Source: Rhabdornis inornatus
Taxonomy: Eukaryota; Chordata; Aves; Passeriformes; Rhabdornithidae
Reading direction: 5' to 3'
DNA: 64,000 nt
Assembly (NCBI GenBank): GCA_013397075.1
Contig: VWZS01000240.1
Span: 1,115,421 to 1,179,420, forward strand
Every line of letters starts with the position of its first letter. The stretch's first letter is position 1. Position numbers and translations under genes: made by a program. Below are positions 14,374 to 26,690 of this stretch, one piece after another. The notes under the pieces are model-generated. The model was not told where the DNA came from. It saw only the letters and a program-made list of their open reading frames with translations, and searched no databases.

Positions 14374-14889
14374 GAAATGCCCTCCTCCCCATTCTGGAAA
14401 GGAGTTAATGTGGATGTCAGATGCTGAGAACTACTTCATACTCCAGATCCACCACTATTTTTTCACACTACTTGCTAATACAGGCATAATAAAACACAAA
14501 ATTGCAACATATGAACACTGACAAAGCATCAAGGTATGAGAAGCAAGTGAACACACAGGCCAGGCATATTACTCTTTTTAGACTCCAGATTAATGATAAA
14601 GGTGAAACATAAAAATCTTTGTTGCTTATCAAAAGAATTCTTATGCAAATTCATCTGCATATCCAAAATAATAAAGTAATTTTTGCATGAAGTTTCCTTA
14701 GAAAGTTGACTAAGGAAACCAGCTTTTCATACACAGCACACAGGTTTTTTTTTTCCCATTTTTTACGAAAATCCAACATTTTATACATCAAGTAACCAAA
14801 GCGAAATCTGATTCAACACTCAGTACCTAACTTGAAACTGTGAAGTGTTAAGTATCATGGAAAACTTATGTAAGGTACCTCTACAAGAA

Positions 14890-14955
14890 TTTTGGTACAT
14901 ACAGACCTTATTGCATGTAGAGTTTTGGTACCTATAAACCTTATTGCATGCATAG
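14890..14955 (+). repeat. Imperfect 33-bp direct repeat
   Basis: TTTTGGTACATACAGACC with its following TTATTGCATG recurs as TTTTGGTACCTATAAACC with TTATTGCATG. Two adjacent diverged copies. Confidence 0.9.
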
Positions 14956-17900
14956 TGATACTCTTCACAGGGAATACTGTTTGAACTCTGCTTTTATCAC
15001 ATTGGAAGTTTCCTCTATGGGTTGCTGCTACTGAAACAGGTGATCAGTAAGCATACAAAACATTTTTCCTCTCTTTCGTCCTAGGGTTTTGACATTAAAT
15101 ATTTAAATTAATTCCAGAAATTGTCTTGAAAGTCTAAGCTGTGTGAATATAAAGCTTAGCCCATGATAGATGAGTCAAACAGCAATTAATGGAACAAGCT
15201 TGCATGCAAATTTACTGCCATTTTCAAAGGGGTGAGAAGTTTCTAGGTACTGAAGAGAGGATGAATGTTCAACTGAAAATTCATTAAAGTTTACAATTAA
15301 AGATATGAAGCTTGATCATGCCCTCAAATACTATGCAGACATGTATTTTCTGAATTCTGCACAACACACTGTTTGCAGAGGAACAACAGGTGATTTAACA
15401 ATGCAAACAATGATGTGTCTCCAGGCATCATTCAGTCAAAACCTTACGGCAGCAAAAAGAAGAAATGCAGTATCAATTAAAATTTTGCTTCTAAAGCTCA
15501 AAAAAGAAAAACCGTAATCCCTCTCTTCAAGGAAACACTTCATTAACATTTACATATTTACTCACACTTAGCATTCATGGACTAAATACAAAAGTTCAGT
15601 ATAACAGCTCCTCAGAGTAATTTCCTCCGGATCCTCCTCTCCCTCCACTGATGACCTACCATCTGACCTGCACTTCAAGCTGCAAGGAGTATTAACTCAA
15701 AAAATGCGAGACCTCATGCAAAAGCCTCACTGAAGTCTAAACTAAGGAATAAATTGCAAAATACTTGGGTTCACTAATAAAATTCCAACTCCAGTGAAAT
15801 CAATGAGTTTCATACTCTATTAACAGATACCTGCCCACAGAGAAATCACAACCTCTGCTACGTCACTGTGAGAGACAAACTGACATTACAAACACAGATT
15901 TGTAGTGTCCTGAAACCTTCTCCTACTATCCTGTTTGAACATCTCACCACTCCTCAGATTTCTTAATGCTTTGAAAACTGTGAATTACACACCCTGATCA
16001 AATTAAACAGAGCACTATGGCAAAAAGTTTAACAGGTGTTATTTTTGGGGGAGGTATTCTACACAAACCAGAAAACCCAGGTAAGAAACAAAGTTTGGCC
16101 TATTTTCTCTCTAGTTAAGTCTCCAGTGCTAAAGTTCCTACTTCAGAGGCAAAAAACATTTCATGATCTCCTAAATGTAGCCAAATATTTAACGGAATTT
16201 TCTCCTGGAAAATATTCATGCTAAGGCCAGCACAAATATACCCAAGGTAGAAAGTCAGAGCACACCTAATTAACTTGGGAAGTAAAGAATTATTATATAT
16301 TTTCAAACTGGGTTTGTTTTCAGAAAAAATAAGTAGCCAAATAGTGAAGAACCTGCCCTTTTCTGAGAAGAAAAAGATTCCTGATCCTCTTCAGCATCAT
16401 TCACAACAGTTTTACTCCATGTGTCCCAAATACAGCAATCACTAGCTCAGTTTGGCGCTTGGTGAGATTCACTTGGTTTATTCTGAGAAGGAGCAAAGAA
16501 AACATAGATTTAACCATGTTCAGTATAACATGGACTTCCTAAAACATGAATTTACTCAAACTTTAAAAGGATTATCTTTATTTAGGTACAGAGGAAATGA
16601 AATGTGACATTTTAAAGCACTGTTGCAGTGCAGTGCAATTAAACAGACTAAAACTAATACTGCTAATCACAACCACTGCTCATATAACTTGGCTTTTTGT
16701 GATCTCCCTTCAGGATCCCTTTTACTCAGCATTACCTTCAAAGAAGAGATATCTGAGCTTTACCTGAGTCCACTGATGTGAATCCCAATACAACCGACAA
16801 CTATTTCATCAATCCCTCTTTCTTTACTCCCTGCAGTCACTGTGCAATTGTTAATGTTAAATCTCAAATTATTTTTCTTTTTTAATCTACTCTATATCTT
16901 ACTTCATATCCCTATTTCTTTCCCTTAGGACTTGGACTAAATTTACAGCACAAAAAGGGGTATCTTGTAGCCAGGTGTCCTCTCTCTGTTTAACCATCCC
17001 GATGGCAAGGAATTTGCCCATACCCATTCATCAGCTACCTCTTAGAGAAAAGGATGCAAATGAGAACAACAGCAACTTGCTGTTGCCTTCCCAAAGGCAA
17101 CTAGCAACTAGTGAACAAGCATGGTTCTTGAAGGATCCTCAAAGTATAGTAAATATTCCCTTTACTTTCACTTTCCCCCTGAATTAAGTTCATGGCCAAA
17201 ATCATCAGTACCCAACAGCAGCTGTCTGGCTCATAAACAACTGTGAATGCAGCATCCTACCTCTTCTTTTCCTGTTCCTAAGTATCAGTGGCAAAGGGAA
17301 AAGTAGGGTAAGCACCTTGAGAGAGTAGGTAGGAGGATACCACCAGATAAGCTCGTGACAGCCAAGAACTTGATTAGCATCCTTAATCAAGAAGTGCCAA
17401 AGGGTACCAAAACACAGAGTATAAAACCAAACTTCTAATTAAAAGTACAAAAAATAATGTCCCAAACTGTGGTTTGGCTTGCAAAAGGATCACCTCTGTC
17501 CCAAGAGTCATGAGGCATTGTAATCTGTCACCTGAGTATCCCCCAATTAAGGATCCAAGATCTGTAAAAATTTTTTAACCTACATTTCTTGTTTTTACAT
17601 TTCATACAGCTTTTGGGTTTACTACCTCAGTAATACCTATTCACTCCTGCGCTGAGAATGCCTTAATGCTCTGTGAATACAGGCAACACAGAGTTCTACA
17701 CACTACTTGGTGTAAACGGAGGAAAATTGCTTTAGCAGAATGAAAACAAACAAAGCCAGCAAGAATCTGACTAGTTGTAAGCACAGACATTTATCAGTTA
17801 TTAGTCATTAGTCGAAACTGATGATGAGAGGAAGTCAAGCATAGTGCATCTTATCATTGTTTTCAATGACAATAAAGTGCCTCCTGCTGCCAAACAGCGC

Positions 17901-20900
17901 CTCAAAATGGAGAAGAATTCTTTAACTTGCTTCAGATGAGCAACTGGGTGCCTGCCAATTTTTTACATGAACAGTCATAAGCATGTTCCTGCACAGCAGG
18001 ATGTGGTCAAACTATTCAAAGCTGTAAAACCAGGTTTGCTTGCCAGTTATGTTATTGCTTCAAGATCAGTGTACTAGAGATGATACTTTGCCAGCCATGA
18101 AACCACTGCTATTCCTTAACAGCAAATTATATATATCTTTAATATTTAAAACTCTGTATAGAACTGACTGTTACCAATTTAAAAACTCCCACATTTACAG
18201 AATTAGTTAGGACTGGAAACATATCAAACACACAATCTCCTAATCTCTTAATGAGCTTTAAAAATCATTTAAGCGGTACCAATTAAAAGGTCCCCTTTCT
18301 TGTCTAAACCAGAAGAAAAGTAATTGTAATGACTTACTCAAGTCTTCAGCTGCCAACCCTGTAATGATATTAACATTCCTGTCCACAAGGTGTGATGTGG
18401 CTAATAGGTGGCTGAGACATTGTACTGTATTGCCTCCTGCTGGAAACCACTTCTTTGGAGTATTTTATGAGGATCACGCAATGTGACTATGCCATATGGA
18501 ATCTCTGCTAAATGTCTGTAACTGACTGGATTACTCAAGCAAGAAAGATTTCTCGAGAAAGGTAAAACTGTATTATGATCACCTGGACAAATCAGTTTTT
18601 TCCTTGAATGGGTTAAGACAAAACTGAACATGACAGACAAGAAAATGGTGTTTTATTTCTTTCAGAGGATCAGTCATAAAACACACTGAAGATCCTCAGT
18701 ATCACACAATATCTGTTCACTAACAAACATATCTTAGCAAATACAAGCAAACTGTTGAGTTTGTTTTTTTAAGGGGGTTGATACAGGAGAAGATGGATGT
18801 CAATGTTTAGCCATGCTTTAGTTGTTTGTTTATTATTCACTTGAAAATACATACTAAAAGTAGTATCAAATATTTGAGTTTATAACATTTCATTTGTTTT
18901 CACACATACAAAAAGTAGTTTGCATATTTGCTCAGCAATCTAGCGAAAGATCTGAGATTACATACACTTGCACAGCTCAATACAGGGATAGAAGTGCCTC
19001 AATCTGCCTCCTAGTAAGAAGCAATGCTCATGCTGGAAATCTCAAAAAACATGCAGAGGTTTTTGGATGTTACAGTTAGAAAATACATTTTCATGGCCTT
19101 TCCAAGATATGGACAGTGCTCTTCATTTTTTGAAGAAAAAAAAATTACTCAAGTAAAATTCAAACAGAAGAGTCACAACTAGCTAATCACCGAGTATGCT
19201 GCAACTGCAGTCCAGTAAAATGCAGCTCAGTAGTATAGCTACCAGAAAAAGCATTATAAAACTGAATTTAATAGACTAGTTGGAAATAATCTGCATTTAC
19301 CTGGTCATAGGAAAGGTGTAGTTTATAGAACGTCCATTCTCTAGAAATGTACTTTATTCCTCACTTGAAATCAAAGTATGTGTTTGAGCTGTGAAAGCTT
19401 TCAGATTATTGTTCCTCAGAAAAACCAGAAATCCTGTGAGTTGACCCCCAAAAGCTAGACACTACTTATGCTCGCTGCGCTCAATTGCCGAATACCAGGC
19501 TATCGTGAAGAAAATCACAGTGAAAAGTAATAGATGCAGCTTCAATAAACACAGTCAGTCCAAACACTTATTATCATGTAGGTAGTTCTCTATCATATGG
19601 AACCAGCTATGGTGGTCACTCAAATGACATTGCTGTCTCCAGCACCACACAACAGCAACCAGGAACAAAGCAACACCATGTGTCATGAAACATTCAACCT
19701 CCATTGCCCAGTGACCTCTGAACTTTACAAATGTGTTTTCCAGAGGATAGATACAGCAGCCTAATGGTTTACCCTATATCTGCTTCTTCTCAACCTGCTC
19801 TCAATTCTCCCCTTCATATTTGAAGCCACTTCCACAAAAAGAAAAGATTTAAACTTGCAGATGTTATGAATGCCTGAGGCAAACCCAGATCTAACTTCCA
19901 ATAATTTGCATTTGTTATGCTAAGCATATACATCCCCTGAATTATATCTAGTCCCTTTGTGGTCTATTGTAGAATCCCTCTCCTATTGTTCTTGCTGTTA
20001 GCACTGTAATAACTACTGCTATTGCAATGTTAACAAAAGACTACTAATAATTCAAGTATGGTACGAATTCCCAAGGAATCATCAAGTGAGAAATACAGGT
20101 TGAAAGCAGCTTCAATTCCAAGGACCTATTTTCTAGATTCAACAGTAACAGCTGTAAAAACATCACATATTTGAAAACACATGATGAATAGTTTTATTAA
20201 TAACAATTAATTTAAAACAATGGTGGTATAAATGGCTAGCAACATCATAGTACTACAGCTTAATACCAAATATTTACATCTTCGTTTCGTGAGGATTTAT
20301 TATTCTATTAATTTATTTTTTCAGCTGCAGTATCATTACCTGTGTGTTTTCCCGATGTGCCCAAAGATGGCTTTTCTAGTATGACACTTGAGCCACTACT
20401 ATCTGAAATAATTATTAATTTTCAAGCTGATTACTTGGAAAATATTACTCCTTAAACAGGCAGCTTAAAATCAATTAAATTTAAAAGTGTATTAAAATGC
20501 CCGTCGATAATATTCTTCTGACATTCACAGAAGTTTTATGGTCCAAGTATGCCTGAAAGTCTACTTCAACAAAGAATCAAAAACTGAAAAAATGAAAATA
20601 AAACTATCAAGAGATCCTTCTCTTTTGCCGAAAGCTTTCCTGTTTCAAGCTACTCACTTTTCAAATGCCCCGTGCAAAGAAGAAAGAACATAAACTTTTG
20701 GAAGGGCTGTTGGATGCTTCCCAGTAGCTGTGCTGAGAAACAGCCCAGCAATATAATTATAAAAGGAGAAAAAATAGACTAAGAAAGTAAAATACCACCA
20801 ATAATACATTAAGATTTTTTGTAATACATACTTGACAGTTACAAAATATTTTAAGCACCAGGCAGATGGGGATTTCAAGGTTAAAGTAGGAGAGAATGTA

Positions 20901-21926
20901 GAAACAGTGACTGGAAAAAGTGTGAAAATTACAGGATTTGTGGAGGGGGAACTTTTACCAGAGGATTTCTCAATAGAAAACAAATTAAATTAACACTATT
21001 GATAGCATTAAAGATCACAAACCTGACTTGAAATCTAGTAGAAATTACTTACATGTGGGCCAGCTTTGGTTACTTACATTAAAAATCAAAGTTTTCAGTA
21101 TTGGAAGAGTCAGATGAAATTTCTTGCCTGGCATAAATAAATAAGGAGCTTCATCCAGTCTAAGATCTTTTCTCAGGAGATACATTCCCTACTTGGACTG
21201 TTCCTCCCTACAACTTATTCCTATTGAGTTAAAATTCCCTTTAAAAAATGGTGGGTTAAAAACCTAAACTCAAACCAAAAAAACAACAGAGAAAAACTGT
21301 TCCATGAGTTTTTCCATGAGATGAGAGAAGCAAGGAGACTCTCTTTATGGTGAAGAGAATGAAGTCAATTAGTGTTCTCTCAAAATAGGAAATTGCAGGC
21401 AATGAGTGATCTGAGCAGAAAAAAGAACCCAGATTCTTTCAAGTCACGTAGTAGATGGGTAAGACTTTGAGAGTCAAGGACCACATGCTGATTTTTATCT
21501 CCTGAATGTAAAGCAACAAGGGGAGGAATTGCTTGCATTGTTGCATGTGGTACTGTATATACCTCTAATGTATATTTTTGCAACTGAGAACCCTTTATAA
21601 ATCCTTCCATCCCAGTTAACTGTCATCCAATGCATTTCATCAATACAGCATACTGCAAAACAAAGCCCTGAATAGCTTTTTATATCGGTCAAGTCGCTGA
21701 AAACGATTTTGTTTTAGAAAGAAGACAGATAGTAATGAAGCGCAAAACATACAAACATAACTTTTCTCATGAAACACAGTGATGCCATTTTAATGGGCAC
21801 TACTACCATGAAGAAAAAGCTGATCAATAATCAGACATTTACTAAAAGGGCTCTCCTCTGAGATTTTCAAGAGAGAGAAGTAAACAGTATAATTTTCTTA
21901 CCTAAAAGTAAACCAACCCCCACCCT

Positions 21927-21963
21927 NNNNNNNNNNNNNNNNNNNNNNNNNNNNNNNNNNNNN
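21927..21963. other. Assembly gap (37 N)
   Basis: A run of N between a CCACCCT end and a CCC plus poly-A start. The true length is unknown. Confidence 0.99.
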
Positions 21964-21965
21964 CC

Positions 21966-21966
<1 letters not shown>

Positions 21967-21998
<32 letters not shown>
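21967..21998 (+). repeat. Poly-A run, 32 bases
   Basis: A homopolymer immediately after the gap, 50 bases from the donor of MIPOL1 exon 22049-22219. The homopolymer probably caused the gap. Confidence 0.98.
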
Positions 21999-22007
<9 letters not shown>

Positions 22008-22048
22008 GAAATTTGCTACTGAGTGATTATATACTTGCAGAGACTTAC

Positions 22049-22219
22049 TTGAGATAAAGCAGCATCCCGTTGTTCTATTACTGCATTCATTTCCTCAGCT
22101 ATTATTTTCTTTTTACGTTCTTTGGTCCTGTGTATTCGGTTCAGAATTATAGCTCCATTCTTCAGTATCTCTATCCCTGTGTCTGCATTGTTTATTCTGT
22201 TCAGTAATTCCTGTAATGT
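22049..22219 (-). CDS. MIPOL1: MIPOL1 exon (TLQELLNRINNADTG)
   Basis: Exon of 171 bases, exactly 57 codons, with acceptor TTGGTAG and donor TCTCAA/GTAAGT. It starts TLQELLNRINNADTGIEI and ends EEMNAVIEQRDAALSQ. The human protein has TLQELLNRINNADTGIAI and ends EEMSALIEERDAALSK in the same segment, as I recall it. A second AG nine bases inside (ATTACAG) could act as an in-frame alternative acceptor that drops TLQ. It is the last MIPOL1 exon that I can see. Its donor lies 50 bases from a 32-base A run and an assembly gap, so local base quality may be poor. Confidence 0.95.
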
Positions 22220-22478
22220 CTACCAACAGCATTATATGTTAGTCAGACATGAAGTTTTAATATATTTTATTTAATATAGGGTTTTAATTAATAGGCACAT
22301 GTGAATTGTAAATTGACTGAGTGAAGTTATTGAATTTTCATATTGCAGCAAAGATGTACATTATTAGTGTGTCAATTCTTCTTTTTCCCACATCTTAGTT
22401 CTTGAAACCCACTCAATTGAACTTAAGCCTCTAAGATATAAGACTGACATCAAGAAATCTCCTCAGAGAATGGCTTAC
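22220..22478 (-). other. MIPOL1: Short MIPOL1 intron
   Basis: A 259-base intron between the LENINPEENDM exon and the TLQELLNR exon. Donor GTAAGC, acceptor TTGGTAG. Nothing else is seen in it. Confidence 0.9.
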
Positions 22479-22512
22479 CATGTCATTTTCTTCAGGGTTA
22501 ATATTTTCTAGC
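22479..22512 (-). CDS. MIPOL1: MIPOL1 short exon (LENINPEENDM)
   Basis: Exon of 34 bases with acceptor TTTTTTCTAG and donor GACATG/GTAAGC. One base completes Glu, then eleven codons read LENINPEENDM, identical to the human segment as I recall it. It ends on a codon boundary. The intron that follows in the transcript is only 259 bases long (22220-22478). Confidence 0.94.
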
Positions 22513-25500
22513 CTAGAAAAAAGGGACACAGAAAGCCTGATCAGTAGCATTTCCTTAGTGCAGCAAAATGAGTTCGCTTTTTAAATCTTTAGAACCTCAA
22601 GTAATTTCATTCTACTAGTCTTTAGAGTCAACCATGACACTGAACATATTAAAGTGCCACCTGCTCGACTCCATCTTTCAATAATGCTCCATATCTTCAG
22701 CACTGACTTCAGACTGTTAAGTTATTAATGTTTACTGCTATATATGACTACAAGGATCAATTGTTCATATGTGCTTAGATGAAAAAAGTTCCCCAGTGAT
22801 AGAAATGACTGATGCTTTTATTTTATTTATTTCTGGGCTTACAACTTCTACTTTTTGTTTTGTTTTGTTTTGTTTTGTTTTGTTTTGTTTTGTTTTGTTT
22901 TGTTTTGTTTTGTTTTGTTTTGTTTTTACTGCACCCCAAATGAAACAGAACGTGACTTTTGTTGATAGGGTTTTCTTCATTTTTAAGTAATTCTTTTTCC
23001 ACCTCTTTCTTACAAAATAAGGGGAAAATCCCAAATCAGTTGAAGTTACTTTAAAAATATTTTGATTTTATATCTTGCATAAAATAGGAAACTAAGCCAA
23101 TTCTTTGCAAAGTCCTTATTTAATTCTGGAACAAACCTGCCTGCACTTTTCTCCTTTTCTATTTCAACAGAACATATATTGACCTGTCAAATACAAAGAT
23201 GATATGAAGATGTATGTTTAGTCATACAGCATTGAACACTGGCTGTGTAAAAGTAGTAAGTGATAGCACAAAAATCTAATAAATGGGATAGCACACATTT
23301 TATTTTACCTAAGGTTAGTTAAATGGACAGAGATCTCTCCTCTGGAAAAATGAGCATATTGAAGTTACCTTACCACTCCACTGCTACTTAATGGTGACTT
23401 ATACTAAAAGTAGCCTATGATGTTTTAAGACAGATATAGTGCCATTAAACATCTTCTAAACAGCAACACTTTTTTGGCAGTGCTGTGACAGACACTGGTC
23501 CAAAGCCATGGTTTTAGCTAGCAAACATTATAGAACACTTGACAGCATGCTACCACATTTTCCATTAGTTTTAGCAGATAACAGTACATAAGGCATAGTA
23601 AATCAACCAGTATAGAAATTTTTTAATTAAAAAAGAATTATTTCAGAATATACTATCAGTATATATCGGTGTATTTATATAGCATTCACAAGCAGAAACT
23701 ACTCCAAAATATCCAGTCAGCACCAGAATTAAACAAAATAAAGCAAAAGCTAACCTTTGTTTGTTTGACTTGTATTCATAAAGTAACACAAATAATAAAA
23801 TAACAAACATAATATTAATTATTATATTACTACAATAAATTCTCAGATCTGGATCCTTGTAGAGTTCCTGCTTTAGGTTTTTACATTGTTCTAAGTGCCG
23901 CTTCATGTGGGACTTAAAAATGGATCTCCAGCTAGTTTGTATTCACAATGAAAAGAACGGTATTTGTCAAAGTAAATTGGCAGGACTGACCCAGCTTCTC
24001 CAGAGGACTTCTACACTGCTAAAAGTGTGGGTCAACAAAATCACCCAGCCAACCAACAGGCTGGGTAAGCAAGACACCTTAGGGAGAAATGGGAGTGGGA
24101 AAAAGAACATGAACTTCTGCCATAAGCATACCTCCAGCATATTACTGTCACAAGGGATCTGTCTGTAGGTATACAAACACCTCCTTAGGTGAGAATATTT
24201 TCTAAAAAGTAGCATCCAGAGCTGCGTATTTGCCCTGCTAAGTCTCCTTGTGCTGGGCATAGACAATGAATGAAAACCTCATGATTATAAAGAGCAGTAA
24301 CCAAGGATTACTCCCTCCCCATTTCTAAACCCATTTTGATAACATAACCCCTAGGGCCAACAGGGCTGAAAGAATTTTGGTTGTTACAGTTAAATAATGA
24401 CAATAGAACTGCTGCAGCTGCTAATTTAAAGAAAGCATTAAAGCATTTGATAAAGGTTGGCAGGCTGTTCAATATTGCACTCTTGTAAAGTTCTCTGATT
24501 GGAATAAGTCCAAAGCAGATGGAAAGAGTGACCTGTGCTCTAAAACTTGATGAGTGTGGCACAAGTAGCCAATGTTCTTTATAAAAACCCCAAACCTCTA
24601 TGTGCTCCACATCTGAGACAGGGAACTTGACCTTTTGAACCACCATAAGGAAGGAAGAAACTATCAAGGGTGGTAGTTAGGAAAGAAAGTTGGTGTTCTC
24701 CACAGGGAAATCTCCTATACCAGTTCTGAGATTCTGAACGGCATCAGGGTATCAGACCTCTCTATAAAGCATTGGAAAGAACACCCAAGTGGATGACAGC
24801 TAGTACAATTGCTGTTCTCTAAACTATGGCAATAAAATGTAATAGCTTGGTTTCAAAATATCAGTCAAGGGAGTTACTGACTCTCCTGGGAACAAGTACT
24901 ATGGCATTACCAGTGTATCCAGTGCCTTCTGCAATGACATACTTTTGAGGAAGGCTATGCATGGTCTCTGAGAAAAGGAGTTTCTTCTTTTCTTGTACTT
25001 GCGCTTAGAACTGTCAGTTTTCAAGAACATGACTGAAGCAGACAGAAGGGGTTGAAAGGAAAACAAGTGAAGGTGTTCTGAGGGACTCGTGTCAAGAACT
25101 GTCACCTGTGTGTCTATGGATTCCACTGCAGAAAAAGCAGCAATATACCAGAAACCCAGAAGTCATTGACCAGGTTTGTTGATCAGAAAAATTAATTTTC
25201 TGCATTACTTGAGTGCTTTAAGACCAAAGATATTGAGTTTATGCTATTTATATATAGGATCATGTGATGTTTGGAGCCATACAAAACCTTCTTTACTCTT
25301 GGAATATACAAGATTACAAGATGGGCAGAAGAAATTGGAGACTCAAGTAAGAGTTATGATGCCTCTTACAGGAATTTAAAGCACAACTATAATTTTCTCA
25401 GAGACTGCTGTTTAAGGCAAGATTTCAGATGTATATGCACAAAGTTGGGCTCCGTAGAGATATTTAACAAACCATATACTAATTCTTGTGGGTATACAAT

Positions 25501-26560
25501 CTCCTAATTTTGCTGCTGAGTCATATTTGTGACAAACACTGAGGCTGTGACAAACTCCAGTAACTTGTAAATTCTACAGAGTAATGGTGGACAAACTATG
25601 TGCAGATTATTGAAATTAATCCAGATAATATTCTCTGGCCCTAACTATAAAAATACCCAAAAGAAGATGACTGGTTTTCTGCCCTAAAGAGGAGTGTTCT
25701 TAGTAGAATCAATTATTTAAAGTATAATTGCCTGTCATTTAGTTAACTAACAATTGCACCTATTCAGTCTCCTGTCATGACAAGCTTGTTTGTTTTGTAT
25801 TTCTCCCGGCAGAAAAGTAAGAGAAATTTTTCAGCCACTCTAGTCTTTGTGGGACTACCATTTGAGGAACTAACAAAGATGATCACCAAGATCATCACAA
25901 CTCATATGGACAAGGATTGTATGGAGAAGCAAACTGTAGCTTCAAAGCTGCCTATATCCCAAAGCGAGAAAGAAACCACTCTTGACAATTTTCTCCTGAC
26001 TTTCTTCTATTTAACGTAAAATTACCTATTTCTGTTGTGTTAAATGGGATACATAAAAACCTAGGAACTATTAATTGTACCCTTATTACCTTACAAACTG
26101 CTCCCACACTAAAGATAGGAAAAAGACCATATATTTTTACTGTGTCACCCATATAATTAGTAGAAATTTTGCTGTAGGAAATGTCTAGCGGGCTTAAAGC
26201 CTTGATTGATTTCCTATATGTTGCAACTTTTGACTGACGTTCTGGTATTCTGTGTCAAAAGATCCCTATAAAATGTCACATTCATCTTATTTCTCCCTCA
26301 ATAAATCAATACTGAAGCTTTTGATTATATTTTTAATTTTTGTGATCAAAATTATTCATCTTCTCTCAATCTCCAGAGAAAAATAGGGTTTTACAGAACA
26401 GCTAACAAATTAACCAATAACACAGTATGACTAGCCCTAGCCTATTTTATTGCATAGATAATAATGTGCTAAGTTTTCCTATAAGCACTGTTGAGCAGTT
26501 TATGACTGTCACAGACCGACACAACAGCCTTTTTACATGGTGCAGGAAATGTATACTCAC
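22513..26560 (-). other. MIPOL1: MIPOL1 intron of about 4 kb
   Basis: Lies between exons 26561-26690 and 22479-22512. It holds the (TTTTG)n array at 22853-22927 and otherwise unique AT-rich sequence. Open frames in it (for example 119 codons on the minus strand at 24308-24667) have no recognisable domain and are probably chance. Confidence 0.85.
22853..22927 (+). repeat. (TTTTG)n microsatellite, about 14 units
   Basis: An uninterrupted pentanucleotide array of about 75 bp, reading CAAAA on the MIPOL1 sense strand. It is intronic. Such arrays are usually length-polymorphic; open frames of Lys/Thr/Gln or Phe/Cys/Val repeats across it are artefacts. Confidence 0.98.
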
Positions 26561-26690
26561 TCTTTGAGAGACTCTTCTAAACGCTGGACTCGTAGAAATG
26601 CTTCATCCCTCTCTTCATTGGCTAACCTAAGCCTTGCCATTACAGCCTCATCACGTTCCCGTTGAGCAGAATAAACTTCTTCCACCAGAG
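26561..26690 (-). CDS. MIPOL1: MIPOL1 coiled-coil exon (LVEEVYSAQRERDEAV)
   Basis: Exon of 130 bases with acceptor ACTTTTGCAG and consensus donor AAAGA/GTGAGT. It encodes 42 codons beginning LVEEVYSAQRERDEAVM and ending LRVQRLEESLK, with two bases carried to the next exon (GA+G gives Glu). The human counterpart, as I recall it, is LVEEVYFAQKERDEAVM followed by RLQLAIEERDEA. This is the most recognisable MIPOL1 segment in the window and the basis for the gene call. The repeated ERDEA pattern makes an amphipathic coiled coil. Confidence 0.96.

Larger units (their letters stand above)
1..22048 (-). other. MIPOL1: Large MIPOL1 intron, 3' side continues beyond window
   Basis: Sequence downstream (on the minus strand) of exon 22049-22219. 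No further MIPOL1 exon was recognised over 22 kb. It is AT-rich and mostly unique sequence, with simple repeats, a 41-bp tandem duplication near 3.2 kb and a probable solo LTR near 10.4-10.8 kb. A locally GC-richer patch at 7370-7560 contains a small perfect hairpin (CCTCCTG, 5-base loop, CAGGAGG at about 7476-7494) and has no recognisable identity. Frames up to about 109 codons occur but none shows a known domain. Confidence 0.75.

Noticed and set aside
1..22048. Search for the C-terminal MIPOL1 exons downstream of 22049.
   Set aside because: I saw no segment resembling the second half of MIPOL1. I read by eye, so a short exon could have been missed, but the likelier explanation is that they lie beyond the left edge.
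22765..23034. Open frames with Lys-Gln-Asn-Lys-Thr or Phe-Cys-Phe-Val-Leu repeats.
   Set aside because: They are translations of the (TTTTG)n microsatellite.
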